45,095 bases of DNA from contig JAJXZI010000252.1 of NCBI GenBank assembly GCA_021780115.1, positions 1 through 45,095 on the forward strand. The letters are read 5' to 3'. The translations under genes and the position numbers were made by a program. The notes under the pieces were generated by a model. The model had not been told where the DNA came from and searched no databases. It saw only the letters and a program-made list of their open reading frames with translations. The DNA comes from a bacterium. Lineage in GTDB: Bacteria > Verrucomicrobiota > Verrucomicrobiia > Limisphaerales > JAJXZI01. This document shows positions 20,401-29,392 of this stretch, in pieces (the first letter of the stretch is position 1; every line of letters starts with the position of its first letter).

Positions 20401-21599
20401 AACGAAATCTCCTCCAACGGCGACGGGCGCAGATCGCCGCGCGGCGAAGCGAGCCGCAGTTCCGGTGGGCGATTCTTCAGCGCGTCAAAGACAAACTGCG
20501 CGGGCGACTTGTTCGTCCGGCCGTCGGCGTCCACGAGCTGCAATTCGTAGGTCCGGCTGGTTTCGAGCGGAAACTGCTTCAGGGCGGCGCGGGCGCGATT
20601 GGTCTCGACGAGCAGCGGGATGACTTGGCGCTCCTTGTCCTTCGCGACCAGCCGCGCCGCAACCACCGGCTTGTTCAACTGGAGGGTGAGGTCCAGCCGC
20701 GAGCCCTCGACGGCGCTGAGCCGGCGCGTGTCTGCGATGCGCTTCGGCGGTTGGCCGGTGTATTCGGGGAAGGTCAGGTCCGCGTCCGCGCGTTCCAGCC
20801 GCGGATACTCGAACACGATCACCTGGAAATCGCGGGTGCGCCGGCCGGCGTATGCGACGTGATAGACCAGGTTGCTGGCGACCTCCGGCACGCTGCCGCC
20901 GAACATCGGATCGGCCAGGCTCTTGGCCAGCGGAATGCGCCGGCTGACCGCGGCGGACGGGCCGACGACCAGGTCCACGCTCGCGGGCAACGCGCCGCTG
21001 AAACGCGCCAGCACGACCAGGCTGTCGCCGCGCTCGAGGCTCGTGTCGCCCGGTGTCACGGTGATTCCTGAACCGAAGTCCCGCACGAGAAGACTGTGGC
21101 CGCCCGTCGCGCGCAATTCCCACAGGACGACTCCGAACAGCACCAGTGCCAGCAGATGCGCGCCTTGGGCGATCGTGACGCGAGATGTCGGAATCGTCTC
21201 CGCCCAGTCCCGCGTCTGGCTGTGGAGGACGGCTTCCTGCACCACGCGGTGCTGCAAATAATTGAGATCACCGCCGGCTTTGGCCTGCTGCTGCGCGGCG
21301 GTCAAGAGGCGGCCGTCGAGTTCCGGGTGCCGGGTTTCGATCTGTCGCACGACCTCCCTCCAGTCGGACTTGGTGCGGCGATGTCGCACCGCGACGATGA
21401 GGGCGCCGGTTACGCCGAGCACGGCGATGACCGGGAGCGCCAGCGCGGAACTCCAGCCGCTCTGTCGCTGGAGGGCCATCCAACCCAGCCCCAACAAGGC
21501 CGCGCCGCCCCAGCACCCGGCGAGCTGGCACCAAAGAACCAGCCGCCGCCGCCGAGCAACGACGCGCCGCAGCCTGGCTTCCAGCAATGGATGCATCAT
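17409..21599 (-). CDS. Very large DUF4175-like coiled-coil membrane protein
   Basis: This protein of 1396 residues has three membrane helices near the N-terminus (about residues 20-40, 48-70 and 150-170). An extracytoplasmic beta-rich region of about 400 residues follows, then a long Gln/Arg/Glu-rich coiled-coil (about 640-1050), a low-complexity Gly/Ser/Asn/Gln linker (about 1130-1260) and a conserved C-terminal helical region ending in SELVRRYYEELGKDKP. This layout matches the DUF4175/TIGR02302-like group found beside BatA and MoxR genes. No enzymatic motif is seen. Start: ATG at 21599 overlaps the stop of the BatA/VWA gene as ATGA, with AAGGAG about 9 bp upstream, which suggests translational coupling. 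A second ATG follows directly at 21596. The protein may act as an envelope-spanning scaffold; this is inference from shape only. Confidence 0.8.
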   Translation of the reverse strand: MMHPLLEARLRRVVARRRRLVLWCQLAGCWGGAALLGLGWMALQRQSGWSSALALPVIAVLGVTGALIVAVRHRRTKSDWREVVRQIETRHPELDGRLLTAAQQQAKAGGDLNYLQHRVVQEAVLHSQTRDWAETIPTSRVTIAQGAHLLALVLFGVVLWELRATGGHSLLVRDFGSGITVTPGDTSLERGDSLVVLARFSGALPASVDLVVGPSAAVSRRIPLAKSLADPMFGGSVPEVASNLVYHVAYAGRRTRDFQVIVFEYPRLERADADLTFPEYTGQPPKRIADTRRLSAVEGSRLDLTLQLNKPVVAARLVAKDKERQVIPLLVETNRARAALKQFPLETSRTYELQLVDADGRTNKSPAQFVFDALKNRPPELRLASPRGDLRPSPLEEISFDGTVWDDFGVPAYGLGYTLAGQEPKFVELGRAVPAKEKRPFHYVLRLEDLGLQPDQLVSWFVWADDLGPDGRVRRTPGDLFFAEVRPFDEIFREGQGMAGGSQEQSGGMSGEPGNQTGRLAELQKQIISATWKLQREHGGAAKPPPEAESAPANGPKPAREAATPAKQSTAIQPALERGAEAQSAASPPGNPRHSRLRPGAAALHLLRAAGGQTLQALSLPPVAGQVAAAESPPARAPASDGVGREQTPTQATAPKYADDAAVVRDSEQQALEQAKATQERQQDPRAAALWSAALKNMETALANLQRATGSPASLPEALAAEQAAYQALLKLQEHEYQVNRARQNRGQQGGRPQQMQRQLDQLDLTQSEDRYETQRQAQAPPTAQRREQLQVMNRLQELARRQSDLNDRLQELQTALQEARTPEERAEIQRRLKRLQEEEQQMLADVDEVRQRMDRPENQSRMTDERRQLDQTREDVQRAAEAAGQGAASQALASGTRAQRQLQDVRDQMRKENASRFADDLRNLRGEARELARQQEEIARRMETESGRERTTLSDSPDRKQTLDQLARQKERLTNLVERATQVSEQAEEPEPLLSRQLYDTVRQFAQDSARNVKETQDELLSRGLMTRTLYDRFKDTAEPDGAKLLDVTSEMLRQDFLPQASQAGQRARAGIDDLKRGVERAAGSVLGDDTEALRLARQELDQLTDQLNREVTQAAGGGAQTNRTPARTAEAEGRRGASEQSSNNARPAPGNNSGRRSNQTAQPSARAGDQANAAGQGTPTQSSEASSASESAGRQANDTTRQNDAPQSDQPAAGSQGRGGEQSQTAQTARAGGTLRDGPRRGGVASGGWRDAGGGGDGGDLSGSLGRNLDRLLDEQGAPLTGPITGDDFAPWSDRLRDVEEMIELPDLRNEVAAARERARLLRREFKRDLKKPDWAIVRLQVMQPLVQVRDQITDELARRESREALVPIDRDPVPSRYSELVRRYYEELGKDKP

Positions 21600-23707
21600 G
21601 GGGTTGCTTCTCCTTGCGCCGTCAGCCGGCGGGCCGTGCGGCCGGCCAGCCAGGTTTCCACCACCAACACCGCCAGGGTCGCCACCAGGAACCAGCGCCA
21701 AAGCTTTTGACGGCTCTCCTGCTCGGTGTTTTCCAGCCGGACCTTGCGCTCGACTTCGCGAGTGACCGTCAGCGTTGGGTGCGCGATAGGCGCGCCCAAC
21801 CGCTCCAGTTCGTCCACCGGCAGCGGCGCGGTGCGGCTCTCGGCCGGGTCGAGATTGACGGCGAACCGCTTCGGCGGCTGCAGGGAGGTCACGCTGTAAA
21901 TGCCGGGCGTCATCGTCAGCGAGAAGTTCGTTTCCCTCGCGTCCAGATTCAACTGCGAGCCGTCCGGGGCGCGAATCGTCAACGCGGATTTGTCCGCTCC
22001 CCGGGCCGCCGCCAGCGGCACGATGTCACCGACGAAATACTGCTCGGGCGCCGGCGCGGCCGCCCCGGCGTAGTCGAGCATCGAGTAGAGCAGCGGCACG
22101 AACTTCGTCGAGAGCGCAAGCTGGCTGTCGTCCGGTTGCCAGCCGGAGGTCAGCACCAGCACGCGCCCCTGGCCGACCGGGACTTCGAGGAGCGCCGGAG
22201 CGCCGCTGTCGAAGCTCGCCACGACGCGCGCCCCGGGAATCGCCGCCGCGTCGAGCCGGCGGTATTTCCAAAAGTGAATTTTGGTAAAGTCGCTGAAGCG
22301 CGGATCGGCGAACGGCGTGAAGAGCGGATGGCGGAAGTCGATTTCCGCGAGCAGGGCGTAGTTGTTCGGGCGAGCTTCCACGACCTCGAGGCGAGCGAGT
22401 CCGCAGAGGCGGGCAAGGGTGGGCGCGGCCGCGTCACTCTCGAGGGCAAAGAGCAGGGTGTGGCCGGCGGCCACCAAGTCGTGCAACGTTTCGGCACGCG
22501 TCTCCGGCAACGGATCAGTCACGACCACCAGCGCCGCGGCCTGAGCGTCCGCAGCCGGCAGGGGCGCGTCCGGCGGGCGGACCAGCACCTGGACGATCTG
22601 ACGGCGCGTCTCTTGGAAGCCGCGTTCGAGAAAATAGAGCGGTTGGCGCGGATCCGTTTCGGAATCCCGGCCCAGATAGAGGACGCGGAGCCGCGCGGTT
22701 TCCGGCGGAACCACGAACACTGTGTTGTCAAAATCCTCGTCGTCGCCCTGCAGGACGATGCGGTCCGTCGCGACCCCGGTTGCAGGCGCCGGCACTGGCA
22801 CAATGCGGCTTTGGCCTGGCGGCACGTAAACCGTCACGGACGCCCCAGCCATGCCACGTCCGTCCGCTCGTCCCCAGCCCAGCGTGAACTGCTCGCGTTG
22901 CGAATCCGCCGCGTTGCTCACCCGCACCCGGACGCCGGCGCCGGCCTCGGGGACGGCGTCATCCGATCCGGTGACGAGTTGCAGGCCGGCGTTGCCGGGA
23001 TGCCGGGCCTTGACGGTTTGGACGGACAACGCGACGCCCTGGGGCCATTCGTAACCTTGGAGTTGGTCCAGCCGGCTGCCGGCCTGGAGGTCGGTGATGA
23101 GAACAATTTTCCGCGGACCGGCCCTGGTCTTGCCGCCGGTATCGGCGAGCGCTTCGGCGGCGGTGATCAGCGCGTCGCCGAGGTGCGTGGCCGCCCAACC
23201 CGGCGACGTGGCCGCCAGTTTGCCGTTGACCAGCGCGGCGCGCCCGCCGGCGGCGGCGCTCTGCCACTGATCGAACGTCACGAGCGGGCGCACCTGCCGG
23301 TCGAACGTGGAGACCGCCACTTCATCCGCGGGGGAAGCGTTGCGAAGGACGGACGCCACCTGGTCGCGCGCGTCGGCCCAGAGGTTCGCGCGCCGCATGC
23401 TGGCGCTGGTGTCCACCAGCACCATGGTCCGCCTGGGGGCAGCCGCAGACGGGTCCGTGTTGACGACGCCTTTGAGGAACGGCCGGGCGAAGCCGAAGGC
23501 GAGCAGACCGAGCACCAGGCAACGGAGGACGAGCAGGAGGAGGTGCTCCAGCCGGCTGCGGCGGGTCAGCCGCGGCGGGGTGGGCAGCAGGAACATCAGC
23601 GAACTGAACGTCGTCCGTTCGCGCGTCATGCGCCGGATGAGGTGAAAGACCACCGGCAGCGCGACCGCCAGCGCGCCGAATAGAAAGAGTGGGGCGAGAA
23701 AGCTCAT
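21596..23707 (-). CDS. BatA-type membrane protein with VWA domain
   Basis: This 703-residue protein begins with the BatA N-terminal module: helix SFLAPLFLFGALAVALPVVFH, basic loop, then a second helix LLLLVLRCLVLGLLAF. A VWA domain follows, with the MIDAS motif DTSAS at residues 99-103 and ILITDLQAGS further on. The middle is an extracytoplasmic region, and a last helix near the C-terminus (WRWFLVATLAVLVVETWLAG) anchors it. In Bat/MoxR systems such proteins assemble with the AAA+ ATPase and DUF58 proteins at the membrane. The ATG at 23707 has GGGAGGAGG upstream and overlaps the DUF58 stop as ATGA. The longer open frame in front lacks a signal or homology. The gene couples by ATGA overlap to the DUF4175-like gene. 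Confidence 0.88.
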   Translation of the reverse strand: MSFLAPLFLFGALAVALPVVFHLIRRMTRERTTFSSLMFLLPTPPRLTRRSRLEHLLLLVLRCLVLGLLAFGFARPFLKGVVNTDPSAAAPRRTMVLVDTSASMRRANLWADARDQVASVLRNASPADEVAVSTFDRQVRPLVTFDQWQSAAAGGRAALVNGKLAATSPGWAATHLGDALITAAEALADTGGKTRAGPRKIVLITDLQAGSRLDQLQGYEWPQGVALSVQTVKARHPGNAGLQLVTGSDDAVPEAGAGVRVRVSNAADSQREQFTLGWGRADGRGMAGASVTVYVPPGQSRIVPVPAPATGVATDRIVLQGDDEDFDNTVFVVPPETARLRVLYLGRDSETDPRQPLYFLERGFQETRRQIVQVLVRPPDAPLPAADAQAAALVVVTDPLPETRAETLHDLVAAGHTLLFALESDAAAPTLARLCGLARLEVVEARPNNYALLAEIDFRHPLFTPFADPRFSDFTKIHFWKYRRLDAAAIPGARVVASFDSGAPALLEVPVGQGRVLVLTSGWQPDDSQLALSTKFVPLLYSMLDYAGAAAPAPEQYFVGDIVPLAAARGADKSALTIRAPDGSQLNLDARETNFSLTMTPGIYSVTSLQPPKRFAVNLDPAESRTAPLPVDELERLGAPIAHPTLTVTREVERKVRLENTEQESRQKLWRWFLVATLAVLVVETWLAGRTARRLTAQGEATP

Positions 23708-24659
23708 CCCGGCCTCCTCCCGACGTAGTGTCCGACACGGTGGACTCTGCGTCCGTGTTTCATCCGTTCGCGCAGGAAGTCGAACAGCGCCAGTTCCAAC
23801 GGCCGGTCGGTGGCCAGGCGATGATACGTGATGCCGAGGCGCTGACACGTGGAGTGCAGGCGGGCACAGTGCGCGGTCAGCTTGCGCAGGTATTCCTTCC
23901 GCGCCGCGGCCGGATCGATGAAGAGCGTCCTGCCGGACTCCACGTCCTGGAACATCGCGGCGGCGTCGAAATGGAAGGCGAGTTCGGCCGGATCGAGCAC
24001 CTGGAAGATAATGACCTCGTGACCGCAGGCGGTCAGCGCAGTGAGGTCCGGCTCCAGGCGTTCGAGGGGCGCGAGAAAATCGGAGAGCAGCACCATCAGG
24101 CCGCGCTTGCGGATGATCTCGACGATGCGCCGGAGCGGCGCGGCAAGGTTGGTGGCCTGGCCGGCGGCCGGCCTTTCCAAGGCGAGCATGAGGTGCCGCA
24201 GATGTCCGAGCCGATGGCGTGCCGGCAGGTAATCGCGAATCTGCTCATCGAACGTGAGCAGGCCCATGGCGTCGCCTTGCAGGTGCAGGAAGTAGGCAAG
24301 CGTGGCGGCCAGGGTGGCGGCGTAGTCAGCCTTGGTGTAGCCCCGCGAGCCGTAGGTCATCGAGCGGCTTTGGTCGGTGAGCAGGTGGCAGCGGAGGTTG
24401 GTCTCGTCCTCGAACTTCTTGATGAAGTAACGGTCGCTGCGGGCGAAGACGCGCCAGTCGAGGTAACGCGGATCGTCGCCCGGCGTGTACTGCCGGTACT
24501 CGGTGAACTCGACGGAGAACCCATGATACGGGCTGCGATGGATGCCGTTCCAGAAACCTTCCACCACCACTCGCGCCCGCAACTCGAGGTTGCGGATGTT
24601 CATCAGCGCCTGCGGGTCGATGAGTGAAGCGGTCGCCGGCGGGTGGTTGGTGGCCAGAC

Positions 24660-24663
<4 letters not shown>
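23704..24663 (-). CDS. DUF58 domain protein
   Basis: This 319-residue soluble protein carries the DUF58 signature GDDPRYLDWRVFARSDRYF (about 62-80) followed by KKFEDE and a VWA-like beginning LLTDQSRSMTYG with a DxS-type metal site. This domain is the regular partner of MoxR ATPases and is thought to serve as their adaptor or client in complex assembly. The gene starts with an ATGA overlap at the MoxR stop (24663/24660) and ends in another at the BatA gene, so the three are translationally coupled. The open frame extends upstream across the MoxR gene in another reading, but that part is a shadow. Confidence 0.93.
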
Positions 24664-25697
<1,034 letters not shown>

Positions 25698-26627
25698 TCA
25701 ATGCGTCATGAGGTAAAAGATGACATTCACGCCGAGCGGGTAACCGCGTTTTTCGGAGAACTCGTGGAAGAAAAAGTCGCTCTCGCCTTCGCGCTCCCAA
25801 CTGTCGCCATTGTCGCAGTTGTGCGTGGCGATGATCAGGATCCGGCCCTGGTCGTCGAACAACGCGCGGACGTGCATGTTCTTGCATTCCTCCCAACTGC
25901 CGTCCTGGCGGCGGTGCGTTTCCCAAGTGACGCCGTCATACTGGCTTTGGATGCCCTGGCGATAATTGGGGGTCTGGAGCTTGTTCTTCGGCACGCGGAG
26001 GTCGAAGACACAGTGAAAAATCTCGTGGGTCATCGGCAGTTCGACAAACTCGCGCTCCGGGAAAACCCGCTTGATCTGGCTGGCGAATCCGTCCCACTGC
26101 CACTCGCCCCAAAAATCGTCCACCCAGAGCACGCCGCCGTTGAGCAGGTATTTCCGCAGGATGGGCACTTCGTCGTCGCGCAGGAGCAAGGCGCCCGGCT
26201 CGACCGTGTAAATCCACGGGTAGTTGAACAGGTCCGGGTCCGTGAGCCGGATCGTGCGGCCATCCGGGTCCACCTTCAGGGAAGTCACCTGCTGCAAGCG
26301 GTAGGAGAGGTTCAGGTCGCTGTCTGGGAAGTCGGTGATCCAACTGCCCGCGCTGGGCGAACCGTAGGGATCGCGGTCGCGGATGATGCGCACGAAGGTG
26401 AACACGTCCTTCTCAAAGCCCGGCGTGTTGGTCCACTCCGGCGTGCCGGTGCTGTGTGAGGCGATCTCCCGCGCGGTGCGCACCTTGGTCTCGTCCACCC
26501 AGTCACCGCCTTCGGTGCGGATCATGTTCCCGTTTCGGCCCCGCCCGCCCCAGTACTGCGCCGTGACCACGCCGGCGGCGAGCACGACCAACCCTCCGAG
26601 CAGTAGTATTTTTGGCGACGCTTTCAT
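25698..26627 (-). CDS. DUF4159 domain protein
   Basis: This 309-residue exported protein has an N-terminal signal or anchor (ILLLGGLVVLAAGVVTAQYW) followed by a DUF4159 domain. Recognisable stretches are NLSYRLQQVTSLKVDPDG, LFNYPWIYTVEPG, LRKYLLNGGVLWVDDFWG and the C-terminal HEFSEKRGYPLGVNVIFYLMTH. DUF4159 folds like a glutamine amidotransferase without known activity and often sits beside MoxR/BatA genes. It starts 21 bp after the TPR-peptidase stop and abuts the MoxR start, so it belongs to the same operon. Function is unknown. Confidence 0.88.
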   Translation of the reverse strand: MKASPKILLLGGLVVLAAGVVTAQYWGGRGRNGNMIRTEGGDWVDETKVRTAREIASHSTGTPEWTNTPGFEKDVFTFVRIIRDRDPYGSPSAGSWITDFPDSDLNLSYRLQQVTSLKVDPDGRTIRLTDPDLFNYPWIYTVEPGALLLRDDEVPILRKYLLNGGVLWVDDFWGEWQWDGFASQIKRVFPEREFVELPMTHEIFHCVFDLRVPKNKLQTPNYRQGIQSQYDGVTWETHRRQDGSWEECKNMHVRALFDDQGRILIIATHNCDNGDSWEREGESDFFFHEFSEKRGYPLGVNVIFYLMTH

Positions 26628-26648
26628 GAGCCGGATCGGGTCTTTTCG

Positions 26649-29297
26649 CTAGGTACCGGTGCGCGGTCCCGCGCCGGAATCGCGTTCGATTTCGAGCAGC
26701 AGGCGCAAGGCTTCGCGATAGCGCGGCGCTTCCTCGAGCGCCTGCAGGACCTGCCGCCGGGCCTCCGGATCACCGGTTCGATACAACAGTCTTGCCAGCC
26801 GAAAATGCGCCTCCGCCGGGTCCGCCGGATCGAGCAGCAGCAACGCCCGGCAGGCCGCAATCGCCGCCGGCAGGCCGCCAGCCGCTTCGCTGGCCTGGGC
26901 CAGATGGCGATACGGCGCCGGCACCAGCGGATCCACGGCCAGGTGGCGTTGCGCGTTCCGGATGACCACCGGCCAATCCCGCGTGGCGGTCGCCAGTTCC
27001 ACCAGGCGGTCGTAGGCGTCCGTGGCTTCATCGTCGCGCTCGGCCAACTGCGCCAGGACACGGCGCTCCGCGTTGGTATCGCTCAGGGTCCGATCCACCG
27101 CTGCCAACGGCCGGTACGCGCTGTCCGATCCGGTGGAGTCCGGATACAACGCGACCAGCCGCTCCAACACGTCCCGGGCGTCCGACCACTTTCTGTCCTC
27201 CATCAAACGCTGGGCCAGGCGCGTCATCACCCAGTAATTCGTCGGATGGCCTTTGGCCCAGGCGTCCCAGGCCGCGTCGTCGGTCACCGTGGAGAGCGCG
27301 GAAGCGGGGTTCCGGGACGCGGGACCGCGCGCCGGACGTGCCGCCGCGGCGAGCTTGAGGAAGTCGGGCTTTTCCCAGTCCAGGCCGGGGGCGAGCTGCC
27401 CGGCTCGTTGCCGGGCATACGCGGTGAAGTCCTTTTCCAAGTTCGCCAGAGGTTCCGTGTGCCGCGCGATCGCCGCGTTGATCTCCGCGCCGGCGCCCAA
27501 GTCGAGCAGGATGGCTTTCAGCGAATCCAAGCCGAACCGCCGCACCAGGAACTCGACGACGAGCGAGGATTCGTAGTAGGCGAATTGGAGGTCCACGTCC
27601 GACGCGGGCGAGAGGAACGCAGCGCTGAGTTGGGCCACAGGCGTCAATTGGCCGCCCAGAATCATCTCGCGGTAGCGCGGGTTGAGATGCTGCCCCCAGG
27701 CCGGGTTGGCCTGCCCTTCTTCATAGACGGAAATGCCCTCGCTCAGCCAGCGCGGCATTTTGTTGCGCGTCAGTTGCAGGGTCACGACGTGACCGAACTC
27801 GTGCCAGAGCACGGCCTGCCAGTTGACCGGGTGGCCGGGGTGCGCGGCCGGGCTGTTGGCGGTGATCACGCGGCCGAAGCAGACGCCGAGGTAGCCGGGA
27901 TTGCCGGGCATGCCGAACGTGCGCACGGCGAAATCCTTCTGCTCCGGGAACACCTCGACGATGGTGGGCCGCCGCACCTCGAGGCCGTATTTCGCGCACA
28001 AGTTGCTCCGCGCCTGCCCCAGCAACTCCAGCACCCGGGGGCCGTACACGGCGGCTTCGCGGCGGTCCAGGCGCAGCACGAAGTCCCGGTTCGTGAGCGT
28101 GGCGAACTGCCGCATGGTGTCGTGCAGCGTGGCAAGGTTGTACGCCGCCACGTCGTAGCCATCTTGCTTCTGCACCGCCTCGGCCAGCCGCCAGCCCTCG
28201 GATTCCTCCCCGAGGCGGAGCAAGTCCTGCGCGAGTTGCGCCTTGGCCGGGAGATAATCCTGGTCGAACTGCAACGCATGGCGCTGGTGCGCGGCGCCTT
28301 CCGCGAAGCGGTATTTCTGGGAGAGCTTGAGGCCGATCAGGTAGTCCACGCGCGGATTGGCCGGCCAGAACTTCAGCGCCGTTTGCCGCGCCGCTGGTTC
28401 CGCCGGCGGCTGGTTCCGCAACTCCGCCAGCACCGCGCGATAGGCCCACGCGTCCGGATGCCAGGGATTGACCGCCTGGACCCGGTCCAGAAACTTCTCC
28501 GCCCCGCCGTAGTCCTCCGCGTCGATGGCATGGTCCGCCAGCAGGAGCAGGCTGCCGACGTGGTTGCTGTTGCGGGCCAGGGTGGCCTCCAGCGCCGACG
28601 ACGCCAAGGCCGGGTCGCTGGGCGCGTAGGCCCGCGCCAAGCCGAAGTGGAGGTCGGGATCATCCGGCAATTGCTTCAGGCCCGCGCCAAAGGTCTCCGC
28701 GGCGAGCGCGAAATCGTGTTTGTCCAGCGCCAACCCGCCGCTCGCCAGATAGGCCTCGCGCCGCCGGGGATCCGCCCGCTGGGCCGCGTTGAAGAGCGTG
28801 GTGAGAATCCGCTTTGGATCCCCGCCTTTCACCAGGGCCGCCTGCCCGAACGCGACCAGGTCCGCTGCCTCGCGGTAGGCCCGGGGCCGCAACGCCACCA
28901 GTTGGATGATCTCCTCCACCATTTGGGCGGCGGCGTTCGTCTGGCCGTTGCAGAGGAACACCTCGCGCGCCGTCCAGCGCAGCGGCAGATTCCGGTAGTT
29001 CTGCGTCAGCGCATTGGTCATCGCCGCCAACGCTTCCGGATACCGGCCCAGCGCCAACAGACTGTTCGCCAGCAGCGGCGCCCACTCCTCCAAATCCTCC
29101 CCGTCGTGAATCGCGCTTTGTGCCCGGGCCACCGCGCCGGTGTATTGGCCCGCAAGAAACTGTTGTCGCGCCTCCGTCAAGTCCGCGCCCGCCGCCGCGC
29201 CGCCCAAGCCCAGGGAGAACGCCAGCACCCGGAGCAGCGGAAACCGCCGCGCGACGCCCACGCCGGGACTGGTGGGCGATGGACCGTGGCGAAACAT
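26649..29297 (-). CDS. TPR protein with HExxH peptidase domain (peptidase MA-like)
   Basis: This 882-residue protein has a signal peptide-like start (LLRVLAFSLGLGGAAAGA), an N-terminal array of TPR-type helical repeats (about 25-420), a gluzincin-like metallopeptidase domain and further TPR repeats at the C-terminus. The zinc motif is HEFGH at residues 499-503 in LWHEFGHVVTLQLTRNKMP, followed by RWLSEGISVYEEGQ, where the Glu is the likely third ligand. This matches the peptidase MA family (M1/M61-like fold). Peptidase activity in the periplasm is plausible but not proven. As the first gene of the long minus-strand run, it probably carries the operon promoter upstream, between 29298 and the neighbouring gene. 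Confidence 0.85.
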   Translation of the reverse strand: MFRHGPSPTSPGVGVARRFPLLRVLAFSLGLGGAAAGADLTEARQQFLAGQYTGAVARAQSAIHDGEDLEEWAPLLANSLLALGRYPEALAAMTNALTQNYRNLPLRWTAREVFLCNGQTNAAAQMVEEIIQLVALRPRAYREAADLVAFGQAALVKGGDPKRILTTLFNAAQRADPRRREAYLASGGLALDKHDFALAAETFGAGLKQLPDDPDLHFGLARAYAPSDPALASSALEATLARNSNHVGSLLLLADHAIDAEDYGGAEKFLDRVQAVNPWHPDAWAYRAVLAELRNQPPAEPAARQTALKFWPANPRVDYLIGLKLSQKYRFAEGAAHQRHALQFDQDYLPAKAQLAQDLLRLGEESEGWRLAEAVQKQDGYDVAAYNLATLHDTMRQFATLTNRDFVLRLDRREAAVYGPRVLELLGQARSNLCAKYGLEVRRPTIVEVFPEQKDFAVRTFGMPGNPGYLGVCFGRVITANSPAAHPGHPVNWQAVLWHEFGHVVTLQLTRNKMPRWLSEGISVYEEGQANPAWGQHLNPRYREMILGGQLTPVAQLSAAFLSPASDVDLQFAYYESSLVVEFLVRRFGLDSLKAILLDLGAGAEINAAIARHTEPLANLEKDFTAYARQRAGQLAPGLDWEKPDFLKLAAAARPARGPASRNPASALSTVTDDAAWDAWAKGHPTNYWVMTRLAQRLMEDRKWSDARDVLERLVALYPDSTGSDSAYRPLAAVDRTLSDTNAERRVLAQLAERDDEATDAYDRLVELATATRDWPVVIRNAQRHLAVDPLVPAPYRHLAQASEAAGGLPAAIAACRALLLLDPADPAEAHFRLARLLYRTGDPEARRQVLQALEEAPRYREALRLLLEIERDSGAGPRTGT

Positions 29298-29392
29298 AGG
29301 CCACTGTAGGCCAGCCCCGGCGGTGGCTCAAGCGTTACGCCGGGTGAGCGCCGGTTGGGCGCCCGCGCTCCGGTGGGTTCAGGCAGGACGTT

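Noticed and set aside
18108-21071. Large plus-strand open frame opposite the DUF4175-like gene
   Set aside because: It has a strong Arg/Leu/Gly bias and no domain, and it mirrors the coiled-coil coding bias of the minus strand.
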